Positions 7,419 through 13,196 of a stretch of DNA of 14,069 bases are shown one piece after another. Numbering within the stretch: the stretch's first letter is position 1; each line of letters starts with the position of its first letter. A program made the translations under genes and the position numbers. The notes under the pieces were generated by a model. It was not told where the DNA came from, ran no database searches, and saw nothing but the letters and a program-made list of their open reading frames with translations. Source of the stretch: an uncultured Granulosicoccus sp. (lineage in GTDB: Bacteria > Pseudomonadota > Gammaproteobacteria > Granulosicoccales > Granulosicoccaceae); the NCBI GenBank assembly GCA_938016235.1, contig CALLPU010000089.1, positions 1 to 14,069 on the forward strand, given 5' to 3'.

Positions 7419-8111
7419 CTAGACAACGACCACCAGCCGTTTGAACACCGCCGGAAGCTCTTCGAATGAATCGATGACGGCATCCGGGCGCCAGGTACCG
7501 GTACCCTCTCTGACTGACTGACCATGGTTATAGCCATAGCTGACAGCGACAGAGGCAAAGCCTGCCGCTCTGGCCGCCCTGATATCCGAGACCGAATCGC
7601 CAATGAGCACACTCCTGCGCGGTACCGCAGCGCTGTAGCGGGCAGCCAGCAACAGCGCAGAAGGATCCGGTTTTTTTTCAGCCACATCGTCGCCACAAAT
7701 CTGATGGTCAAAAAACTGATCAATCGCCAGTCTTTTGAGCAATGGCCGGGCAAATCGGCCTGCCTTGTTTGTGATCATTATCATCGGTGTGTCAAGCGAG
7801 GCCAGCCATTCAAGGCCTGCCAGAACCCCCGGATACAGCGAGGATCGCGTGCCGTTAACCGCCTCATAGGCATCGCTGAATTCAGTCAGTGCCCGATGAA
7901 ACAACACCTCATCGGCATCAAGGTCCATGCTCTGGGTCAGGGCACGATGAACGAGCCGCTCCACGCCATTCCCAACCCAGTTCTGAACCTGCTCAACGGT
8001 GGCAGGCTCTTCACCCAGTGCGTTCTGCATACGGTTGACGGCCTCGTGCAAATCACCCACCGAATCCACCAGGGTGCCATCGAGATCGATCGTAATCAGT
8101 TCAAAATACAT
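7419..8111 (-). CDS. gph: Phosphoglycolate phosphatase, HAD family
   Basis: This 230-residue HAD-superfamily hydrolase has the Gph layout. Motif I is DLDGTLVDS (D9 nucleophile, D11), motif II is MITNKAG (T114/N115), the conserved Lys is in EKKPDPS (K146/K147), and motif IV is GDSVSDIRAA (D172 and D176). A helical cap lies between motifs I and II (about 18-92). The known role is dephosphorylation of 2-phosphoglycolate, which arises from repair of oxidised DNA ends and from oxygenase side reactions. It lies downstream of rpe on the same strand, the pairing found in many gammaproteobacteria, and this supports gph over other HAD phosphatases. The often-associated trpE does not follow. The gap to rpe is 167 nt. 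A 45-codon frame overlaps its start, and no strong Shine-Dalgarno sequence is visible before the ATG. Confidence 0.9.
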   Translation of the reverse strand: MYFELITIDLDGTLVDSVGDLHEAVNRMQNALGEEPATVEQVQNWVGNGVERLVHRALTQSMDLDADEVLFHRALTEFSDAYEAVNGTRSSLYPGVLAGLEWLASLDTPMIMITNKAGRFARPLLKRLAIDQFFDHQICGDDVAEKKPDPSALLLAARYSAAVPRRSVLIGDSVSDIRAARAAGFASVAVSYGYNHGQSVREGTGTWRPDAVIDSFEELPAVFKRLVVVV

Positions 8112-8238
8112 GGCGTTTTCCAGACGTTGCTATCGCCAACGTGCGCTCGAGTGCATCAGCCGCATCATCCAGGGATTGCAGCGTATCCACCCCACGAGCA
8201 ACCAGTGACAATGACGCTGCCTGTGCTATCGAATTCAC
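8101..8238 (-). CDS. Possible 45-residue small ORF overlapping the gph start
   Basis: A GTG-initiated frame lies in the rpe-gph gap and ends in a TGA that overlaps the first codons of gph by 11 nt. This arrangement would couple it to gph translation. The predicted peptide begins MNSIAQAASLSLVARG and is helical in character. Against it: no ribosome-binding site before the GTG, and third-position composition less GC-rich than the neighbouring genes. It may be a chance frame or a translation-coupling leader. Confidence 0.2.
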   Translation of the reverse strand: MNSIAQAASLSLVARGVDTLQSLDDAADALERTLAIATSGKRHVF

Positions 8239-8278
8239 TGCTGCGCGTAACCTGTCACATCATGAATCCTCGCATCGG

Positions 8279-8956
8279 TCATTCAGCAGCCATGTTGGCT
8301 CGCATGGCATCAATGACACTGGCATAGTCTGGCTCATTGAATATCGCACTGCCAGCAACAAACGTGTCGGCACCAGCCGCTGCCACCCGGGCAATGTTAC
8401 TCACTTTGATACCGCCATCCACTTCCAGCCGGATATCGCGCCCCGTTGCATCGATACGCTTCCGGGCAGCCTCAATCTTACGGTAGGTAGATTCAATAAA
8501 GCTCTGACCTCCAAAGCCTGGGTTAACACTCATCAGCAATACGATATCCACCTTGTCGATCACCCAGTCCAGCACGTCCAGCGGTGTAGCCGGGTTGAAT
8601 ACCAGCCCTGCCCGGCAACCGGCATCCCGGATCAATTGCAGGGTTCGATCCACATGCCGTTCGGCGTCGGGATGGAACGTGATCAAATCCGCACCGGCTT
8701 CTGCAAACGCCACTGCCAGCGCATCCACCGGCTGTACCATCAGGTGAACATCCAGGGGTACCGGACGACCGTCAGGTGTAACGCAGTGGGGTTTGATAGC
8801 GGCCGCCACTCCCGGACCAATGGTGAGATTAGGCACATAGTGGTTGTCCATGACATCAAAATGAATCCAGTCTGCACCGGCTGCGATGACATCCCTGACT
8901 TCTTTACCCAGCATGGCAAAGTCCGCTGACAGAATGGACGGCGCAATTCTGAACAT
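8279..8956 (-). CDS. rpe: Ribulose-phosphate 3-epimerase
   Basis: This 225-residue TIM-barrel enzyme interconverts D-ribulose 5-phosphate and D-xylulose 5-phosphate in the cytoplasmic pentose phosphate pathway. Family hallmarks are clear: APSILSADF at the N terminus (S7), HFDVMDNHYVPN with metal ligands H32 and D34, LDVHLMV (H71), MSVNPGFGGQSFI (142-154), EVDGGI with the catalytic D180, and the phosphate-binding AGSAIF (201-206). The segment before LDVHLMV carries a few extra residues (TPDGRP), which looks like ordinary loop variation. An AGGA sits 6 nt before the ATG and supports the start. It appears to be the first gene of a minus-strand unit with gph next. Its 5' side faces the divergent chalcone-isomerase-like gene. 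Confidence 0.97.
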   Translation of the reverse strand: MFRIAPSILSADFAMLGKEVRDVIAAGADWIHFDVMDNHYVPNLTIGPGVAAAIKPHCVTPDGRPVPLDVHLMVQPVDALAVAFAEAGADLITFHPDAERHVDRTLQLIRDAGCRAGLVFNPATPLDVLDWVIDKVDIVLLMSVNPGFGGQSFIESTYRKIEAARKRIDATGRDIRLEVDGGIKVSNIARVAAAGADTFVAGSAIFNEPDYASVIDAMRANMAAE

Positions 8957-8962
8957 GACATT

Positions 8963-8966
8963 TCCT
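8963..8966 (-). promoter_or_regulatory. Shine-Dalgarno sequence of rpe
   Basis: AGGA on the minus strand, 6 nt upstream of the rpe ATG. It supports the chosen start. Confidence 0.7.
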
Positions 8967-9130
8967 GTGATTGAACGTTGGATCGCTGCGAGTGTACTGC
9001 AACAGACTCAGCGGCACCCGGGGCGTTACGCCTGCCCTCCCCAACAGCGCGATGAACTATAACCCGACATCTCTCAAGGTCGTATTGGCTCGGGGGCGCA
9101 TCAGCCAACCGGGTCTTCACAGAACGGTCA

Positions 9131-9152
9131 CCCCGTGAGTTGTATCGTGGGG
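9131..9152. other. Stem-loop in the rpe / chalcone-isomerase-like intergenic region
   Basis: CCCCGTGA-GTTGTA-TCGTGGGG can form an 8-bp stem (two G-U pairs on the plus strand) with a 6-nt loop. No T-run follows. Apart from this hairpin and the two ribosome-binding sites, I see no gene or recognised riboswitch in the 318-nt divergent region 8957-9274. Confidence 0.3.
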
Positions 9153-9263
9153 ACCAGAAATAAAGAGGCTGTTCACAAAACGGGGGTTTTTCCACACCAG
9201 ACGCGCCAGCGGTGCATCTGCCCGGTGGCTGAACCGCGTATCAGCCTGTCATGAGCCAACAAA

Positions 9264-9270
9264 GGGGTGA
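9264..9270 (+). promoter_or_regulatory. Shine-Dalgarno sequence deciding the start at 9275
   Basis: AAGGGGTGA (9262-9270) closely matches the anti-Shine-Dalgarno complement and lies 4 nt before the ATG at 9275. It favours that start over the upstream in-frame ATG at 9251. Confidence 0.7.
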
Positions 9271-9274
9271 CGAC

Positions 9275-9799
9275 ATGCATATGAGAACCGCACTACTACT
9301 CTCGGCATTGGTGAGCTGTTCATTCGTTGCCGCCGACGCTGAAATTGCAGAACGCCACGTACAGGACTCGGACCTGGTGGGCAAGGCCCGCATGAAGGTC
9401 ATGTTCTGGAACGTGTTCGATGCCTCTCTGTATGCGGAGCAGGGACGGTTCGACCCGGCAGAGCCGTTTGTGTTATCACTCTCCTACCTGCGCGAGCTTG
9501 AAGGTGAAAAAATCGTGGATAAGACCATTGAGGAGATGGCGAAGCAGAAGCGTTTCAAAGCCCAGGAACTGGCAAGTTGGTCTAGCCAGCTCGACACGAT
9601 CATTGACGACGTGGACGCAAGCACGACAATCACAGGCGTGCGCGATAGTCTTGGAAACACGCTGTTTTATCGCAATGGCGCTCCCGTAGGGGAGATTACC
9701 GATGTGCGGTTTACGCAAGGATTTTTTGATATCTGGCTCGGCGAGAACACCTCAGAGCCCAAACTTCGCAGGCAGCTACTCGGCGCCAAGTCAACTTAA
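9275..9799 (+). CDS. Exported chalcone-isomerase-like protein
   Basis: With the ATG at 9275, chosen for its strong ribosome-binding site, the protein has 174 residues. It opens with a signal-like segment (MHMRTALLLSALVSCSFVAADA). The mature part matches the bacterial chalcone-isomerase-like family: VGKARMKVMFWNVFDASLYA (about 33-52), PFVLSLSYLREL (about 61-72), a central helix with EEMAKQK, ITGVRDS, LFYRNGAPVGEI and FFDIWLGE near the C terminus. These proteins share the chalcone isomerase fold but generally lack its flavonoid chemistry. They are exported, and their role in bacteria is poorly defined, with lipid or fatty-acid binding a suggested possibility. LVSC at residues 12-15 also fits a lipobox, so lipoprotein processing is an alternative to ordinary signal cleavage. 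It stands alone on this strand, facing a convergent glycosyltransferase gene. Confidence 0.88.
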   Translation: MHMRTALLLSALVSCSFVAADAEIAERHVQDSDLVGKARMKVMFWNVFDASLYAEQGRFDPAEPFVLSLSYLRELEGEKIVDKTIEEMAKQKRFKAQELASWSSQLDTIIDDVDASTTITGVRDSLGNTLFYRNGAPVGEITDVRFTQGFFDIWLGENTSEPKLRRQLLGAKST

Positions 9800-9836
9800 T
9801 CATAAGAGAACCCTGGTTTACGGGCATCACACCGGA

Positions 9837-11057
9837 TTACACCAGTGAGGTTATCCCGCTACGTTGTACCGCATCGAAAATAGCGCTGTAACGATCAATC
9901 ATCAGTGACTTGTCAAAATACTTGACCGCATACGATTGGGCGAACTGCGACATTTCCTGGAGTTTCCTGGGTTGGTTGGCAAGTTCCGCCAGACACACTG
10001 CCAGCGCTGCTGCGCTACGTTCAACCAGCACTCCGCCGCTCCCGGTGTCGGACTTCGACACCGCATCTGCGCTGCCACCCGCATCGGTTAATACCACAGG
10101 CGTACCTGCGGCCTGTGCTTCAAGGGCAGACAGTGGATGGCCTTCCCTGTCGCTGGATAGTACGAATACATCCAGTGCTGCCAGAAGATCCGGAACATCG
10201 CTTCTCTCGCCGAGTAGCGTGACCTGCTGCTGCAAACCCAGTTCCGAAATTTTATCTTCAGTCCTTTTTCGCTCTGGGCCTTCCCCCGCGATGACGACTT
10301 GAATCTGCACACCTTGATCTCGCAGAATTCCCGCGGCCTCTACCAGCCGGGGATGATTTTTCGCTATTGCAAGGCGCCCTACAGTGCCAATGAGAAAATC
10401 CTGTTCCCTGGCTAGCGCTGGCCGTAGTTTGGCCCCGTTGCCACTGGCATATTTCGCGGTATCCACACCGTTGTTGACCACTGTGATCAGGTGGCTGGCA
10501 ACGCCAACCCTGGTTCTATAAAAATTTGCGGTGTCTTCCGATACAGCAATCATTCGTGCTGTGGTGTGGCTCAGAAGCCTATCCAGCATTCGATTATGCA
10601 AGCGTTTCCAGACATCCCGGTTATGCTCGGTAACCACCACCGGCACACCACTGCGATACAATGCGATCCGCGTCCACAGATTCGCTGTCCACAGATGTGA
10701 GTTAACCACATCAACGTCGTAGCGCCGGGCAAGTGCACGTAGCCGACTCGGCAGGCCAGGATCAATTCCCGGCTTTTTGTTAAGCACGTGCAAAGTGACA
10801 TCGGATGTCAGCTTGTGCGACAGCTCCCCCAACAGGGTCAGACACACCACGTGAACAATGTCGCCTCGAAGCGCCATTTCATTCGCCAGGTCTACAACCA
10901 TGTGCTCTGCACCGCCGACCGTCAGCGCTTCAATGACGAACATCACCTTGCGGCGTCGGGTGTAAGGGGATTCGGCAGGCGTTTTGTCTGACGTTGTCAG
11001 CCGTTGTGACTCACTCATGTCAGCGTTGGTGCTAACAGACTCTGTCGATGCGCCCAT
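9837..11057 (-). CDS. Glycosyltransferase, GT4 family (GT-B fold)
   Basis: The frame extends upstream to 11159. The ATG at 11057 is preferred because AAGG lies 8 nt before it and the upstream extension is not family-like; the ATG at 11018 is another possibility. The protein (406 aa) is a GT-B-fold retaining glycosyltransferase. An N-terminal polar tail of about 35 residues precedes VMFVIEALTVGGAEHMV (38-54). VNSHLW (118-123), VTEHN (142-146) and NNGVD (195-199) follow, then the donor-binding half with IGTVGRLAIAKN (223-234), IAGEGPER (256-263) and LLGERSDV (281-288). The EX7E motif is in REGHPLSALEAQAAGTP (E305 and E313). Such cytoplasmic enzymes add sugars from nucleotide-sugar donors to lipid-linked glycans or other acceptors. 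No other polysaccharide gene is visible nearby, so donor and acceptor are unknown. Confidence 0.92.
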   Translation of the reverse strand: MGASTESVSTNADMSESQRLTTSDKTPAESPYTRRRKVMFVIEALTVGGAEHMVVDLANEMALRGDIVHVVCLTLLGELSHKLTSDVTLHVLNKKPGIDPGLPSRLRALARRYDVDVVNSHLWTANLWTRIALYRSGVPVVVTEHNRDVWKRLHNRMLDRLLSHTTARMIAVSEDTANFYRTRVGVASHLITVVNNGVDTAKYASGNGAKLRPALAREQDFLIGTVGRLAIAKNHPRLVEAAGILRDQGVQIQVVIAGEGPERKRTEDKISELGLQQQVTLLGERSDVPDLLAALDVFVLSSDREGHPLSALEAQAAGTPVVLTDAGGSADAVSKSDTGSGGVLVERSAAALAVCLAELANQPRKLQEMSQFAQSYAVKYFDKSLMIDRYSAIFDAVQRSGITSLV

Positions 11058-11295
11058 CGACACGACCTTAGAGTCTTGCCAGTATCGGTTCTGAGTCAAA
11101 AGAGGGAGTCCTGATGCGCGCATTGGGGAAGTCAACGTCAGAAGCTTAGCACTGCACAATCGTCACGCCAAGACTCATTAACTGGACTGAGATCCACGCC
11201 TAAAGATTGGCGTCTCACTCGCAAAAAAGCACGCGATTATGACGTGTGTCTCGCAGTTCAGCTTGCCTGACTGTAACGATATGGCAGGGCTGTTT

Positions 11296-11323
11296 TTGAC
11301 ACGCAGTGAGGCATGGGTATGAT
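11296..11323 (+). promoter_or_regulatory. Strong sigma-70-type promoter for the nitrile hydratase operon
   Basis: A perfect -35 (TTGACA, 11296-11301) and a near-consensus -10 (TATGAT, 11318-11323) are separated by 16 nt. Transcription would be expected to start about 6-8 nt after the -10, which is at or next to the ATG at 11330. No Shine-Dalgarno sequence precedes that ATG. This suggests a leaderless mRNA, provided the promoter is used. Confidence 0.6.
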
Positions 11324-11329
11324 GCCGAC

Positions 11330-12040
11330 ATGTCAAAAGAAAAAGCACCCCGCTCCGAGCCTGCTCAGCAGCCTGACGACAATGTAAATAAACGTGACAA
11401 GTCAGCTCTCGCGACCGACCTCGACCACCACGACCACCCCCACGATCATTCACACCTGGACGACACGGCACTGCGGGTGCGTTCCCTGCAAACCTTGCTG
11501 ACCGAAAAAGGCTACATTGAAGAAGCAGCGCTGCATGCCCTGATCGATACCTATGAAAACAAGATAGGCCCACGCAATGGTGCAAGGGTGATTGCCAGAG
11601 CCTGGAGCGATCCTGAATACAAGAACTGGTTACTCGAAGATGCTACTGCCGCTATTGCGTCGTTGTCGTTTCAGGGGCGGCAGGGAGAGCATATGGTAGT
11701 TGTGGAGAATACCGATAACACTCATAACCTGGTGGTTTGTACCTTGTGTTCCTGTTATCCGTGGCCTGTGCTGGGGCTCCCACCAGCGTGGTACAAATCA
11801 GCGCCCTATCGCTCGAAAGCAGTCATAGACCCTGCGGGAGTATTGACAGATTTCGGGGTGTCGCTATCACCGGACAAGCAGATTGTTGTCTGGGACTCAA
11901 CAGCCGAGGTTCGCTATCTGGTCATGCCTGAACGGCCCGAGAACAGCGCACATCTGTCCGAAGCTGAGCTGTCGTTGCTGGTCACGCGCAACTCGATGAT
12001 CGGCACCGGATTGGCTCTTCCCGTGGAAACCCTGTCGTGA
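11330..12040 (+). CDS. nthA: Nitrile hydratase alpha subunit, cobalt type
   Basis: This is the catalytic metal-binding subunit of nitrile hydratase, which hydrates nitriles to amides in the cytoplasm. With the ATG at 11330 it has 236 residues, slightly longer than the usual 200-210. A GTG at 11306 in the same frame is less likely because it lies between the promoter elements. The metal claw is C137-T-L-C140-S141-C142 followed by YPWPVLGLPP. Thr after the first Cys indicates a low-spin Co(III) enzyme, where Fe enzymes have Ser. The claw cysteines of the family are oxidised to sulfenic and sulfinic acids. Other conserved blocks are ARVIARAWSDP (85-95), GEHMVVVENT (119-128), WDSTAEVRYLV (188-198) and SMIGTG (222-227). 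The N-terminal extension holds a His/Asp-rich stretch (31-45) that may bind metal. The gene overlaps the beta gene by 4 nt. Confidence 0.95.
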   Translation: MSKEKAPRSEPAQQPDDNVNKRDKSALATDLDHHDHPHDHSHLDDTALRVRSLQTLLTEKGYIEEAALHALIDTYENKIGPRNGARVIARAWSDPEYKNWLLEDATAAIASLSFQGRQGEHMVVVENTDNTHNLVVCTLCSCYPWPVLGLPPAWYKSAPYRSKAVIDPAGVLTDFGVSLSPDKQIVVWDSTAEVRYLVMPERPENSAHLSEAELSLLVTRNSMIGTGLALPVETLS

Positions 12041-12702
12041 ACGGCGTGCACGACATGGGTGGAATGGAATGCTATGGGCCGGTCGACCCAGATCAGGACA
12101 CCGCTTATCACCACGACTGGGAAAAACAGGTACTGGCTCTGACACTGGCGATGGGAGCAACGGGTACCTGGAACCTGGATCAGTCCCGATTCGCCAGAGA
12201 GTCGCTCGAACCCTCTCTTTACCTGAGTATCGGATACTACCGCGTCTGGTTGACCGCACTGGAAAACCTGCTGAAGCAACACGAACTTGTCACAGCCGAC
12301 GAACTTGAGCAAGGCCAGTCGCTGGGCGCCAGCGCACAGCTGACCCGCTTATTGACTGCCAACGATGTGCCCGGCGTACTGGCACGTGGTGCGCCGGTAT
12401 CCCGACCGGCAACGACCCTGGCTCGATTCGCCGTTGGAGATCAGGTGCGTGTGCGCAATATCCAGCCATCCACGCACACAAGATTACCCGCCTATCTTCG
12501 CCATCACACCGGCACGATACATCGAGTGCATGCGCCGCATGTCTATCCCGATAGCCACGCGAACGGTTTGGGAGAAGACCCTCAATGGCTGTATAACGTT
12601 CGCTTTTGTGCAGATCATTTGTGGGGAGAAGCCCGATCCAATCATCGGTATGTCCACGCAGACTGCTGGGAACCCTATCTGATGGGAACAGCAGATGAGT
12701 AA
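12037..12702 (+). CDS. nthB: Nitrile hydratase beta subunit
   Basis: This 221-residue subunit pairs with alpha to form the nitrile hydratase heterodimer. It starts at a GTG inside the GTGA overlap with the alpha stop. It opens with the family signature MNGVHDMGGM, then HHDWEKQVLAL (25-35), SRFARESLEP...YL..GYY..W (50-71), and in the SH3-like C-terminal domain FAVGDQVRV (131-139), HTRLPAYLRHHTG (147-159), YPDSHANGLGEDPQWLYNVRF and WEPYL. The two arginines that contact the oxidised claw cysteines in known structures appear to be R51 and R149. The usual Y.RG.(K/R).G loop reads YLRHHTG here, a modest departure. It overlaps the accessory gene by 8 nt, so the three genes are tightly coupled. Confidence 0.95.
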   Translation: MNGVHDMGGMECYGPVDPDQDTAYHHDWEKQVLALTLAMGATGTWNLDQSRFARESLEPSLYLSIGYYRVWLTALENLLKQHELVTADELEQGQSLGASAQLTRLLTANDVPGVLARGAPVSRPATTLARFAVGDQVRVRNIQPSTHTRLPAYLRHHTGTIHRVHAPHVYPDSHANGLGEDPQWLYNVRFCADHLWGEARSNHRYVHADCWEPYLMGTADE

Positions 12703-13084
12703 TCACACACCAAAGGACACCAACCCAGAACCGTCATTGCTACTGGAAGTCATACCAGACCAATTTAAAGATGACCAAGGTCCTGTGTTTGCAGAGCCCT
12801 GGCAGGCAGATGTGTTCGCCATCACAGTTTCACTTCATCAACAGGGTATGTTCACCTGGCAGGAATGGGCAGACGCACTCAGTCAGAGCATTGCGCGTGC
12901 ACAGGATAGTGGTGACCCAGACCTTGGTGACACCTACTATCATCACTGGCTGAATGCGCTGGAACACATGGTAGAGAGTCGCAATCCCGGTGCCAGGCTG
13001 CGTCTGGCAGACTTATATCAGCAATGGGACGAGGCTGCCCGTTCCACACCACATGGACAACCTATCGAACTACTATGCCGATAG
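12695..13084 (+). CDS. Nitrile hydratase accessory (maturation) protein
   Basis: This 129-residue protein resembles the N-terminal half of the nitrile hydratase beta subunit and belongs to the activator/accessory family that helps load the metal and mature the alpha subunit. Visible family blocks are PVFAEPWQADVFAITVSLHQQG (30-51), FTWQEWADALSQSI (53-66), GDTYYHHWLNALEHMV (78-93) and STPHGQPIEL near the C terminus. The protein is complete. It starts inside the end of the beta gene (8-nt overlap), which is typical of this operon. Only one cysteine (C128) is present, so the cysteine-rich metal motif described for some cobalt-type activators is absent. Metal transfer may use other residues. Confidence 0.92.
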   Translation: MSNHTPKDTNPEPSLLLEVIPDQFKDDQGPVFAEPWQADVFAITVSLHQQGMFTWQEWADALSQSIARAQDSGDPDLGDTYYHHWLNALEHMVESRNPGARLRLADLYQQWDEAARSTPHGQPIELLCR

Positions 13085-13103
13085 GTAAGTTGCATCCCTA
13101 CCT
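13083..13103. other. Weak inverted repeat at the end of the nitrile hydratase operon
   Basis: AGGTA-N11-TACCT overlaps the accessory-gene stop codon. A second, 6-bp repeat (ATTCGC-N11-GCGAAT, 13122-13144) follows. Neither is followed by a T-run, so no clear rho-independent terminator is seen. Confidence 0.2.
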
Positions 13104-13121
13104 GCCTCTCATAGCAGCACT

Positions 13122-13144
13122 ATTCGCGTCAAGTGGCGGCGAAT
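13122..13144. other. Inverted repeat in the intergenic region before the sensor gene
   Basis: ATTCGC-N11-GCGAAT is a perfect 6-bp dyad. It may be a weak attenuating hairpin or an operator. Confidence 0.25.
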
Positions 13145-13164
13145 CAAGCCGTTAAAAAGGCATC

Positions 13165-13192
13165 CTGTTAACAGATCAGCTGTAAAGATCTG
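13165..13192. promoter_or_regulatory. Adjacent dyads just upstream of the LacI-type sensor gene
   Basis: The palindrome CTGTTAACAG (13165-13174) is followed by CAGATC-N9-GATCTG (13172-13192), ending 4 nt before the ATG at 13197. They cover the usual ribosome-binding-site region, so protein binding or RNA folding here could control translation or transcription of the gene (inference). Confidence 0.35.
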
Positions 13193-13196
13193 CACT

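Noticed and set aside
7524..8327. Long plus-strand open frame (267 codons) opposite gph
   Set aside because: It is antisense to a clear Gph with all HAD motifs. Its translation has no recognisable domain and looks like low-quality reading of a GC-rich gene.
8141..8929. Long plus-strand open frame (262 codons) opposite rpe
   Set aside because: It is the complement of a textbook Rpe sequence, and its product shows no family features.
9800..9836. Bidirectional terminator between the chalcone-isomerase-like and glycosyltransferase genes
   Set aside because: Only a 5-bp CTGGT/ACCAG pairing with a loop of about 24 nt is found, extending into the glycosyltransferase gene, and there is no T-run.
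11058..11159. N-terminal extension of the glycosyltransferase to the first possible start
   Set aside because: The extra 34 residues do not resemble the family, and a better-spaced ribosome-binding site precedes the ATG at 11057.
11178..11585. Minus-strand frame of 135 codons across the nitrile hydratase promoter and alpha start
   Set aside because: It is antisense to the conserved alpha subunit and its promoter, and the product is compositionally odd with no family features.
11330..12702. Thiocyanate hydrolase instead of nitrile hydratase
   Set aside because: The enzymes are related, but here a two-subunit alpha/beta layout with standard MNGVHDMGG and CTLCSCYPWPVLGLPP signatures and a nitrile-hydratase accessory gene fits nitrile hydratase better.
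13122..13144. Rho-independent terminator after the nitrile hydratase operon
   Set aside because: The stem is only 6 bp and is not followed by a T-run on the plus strand.
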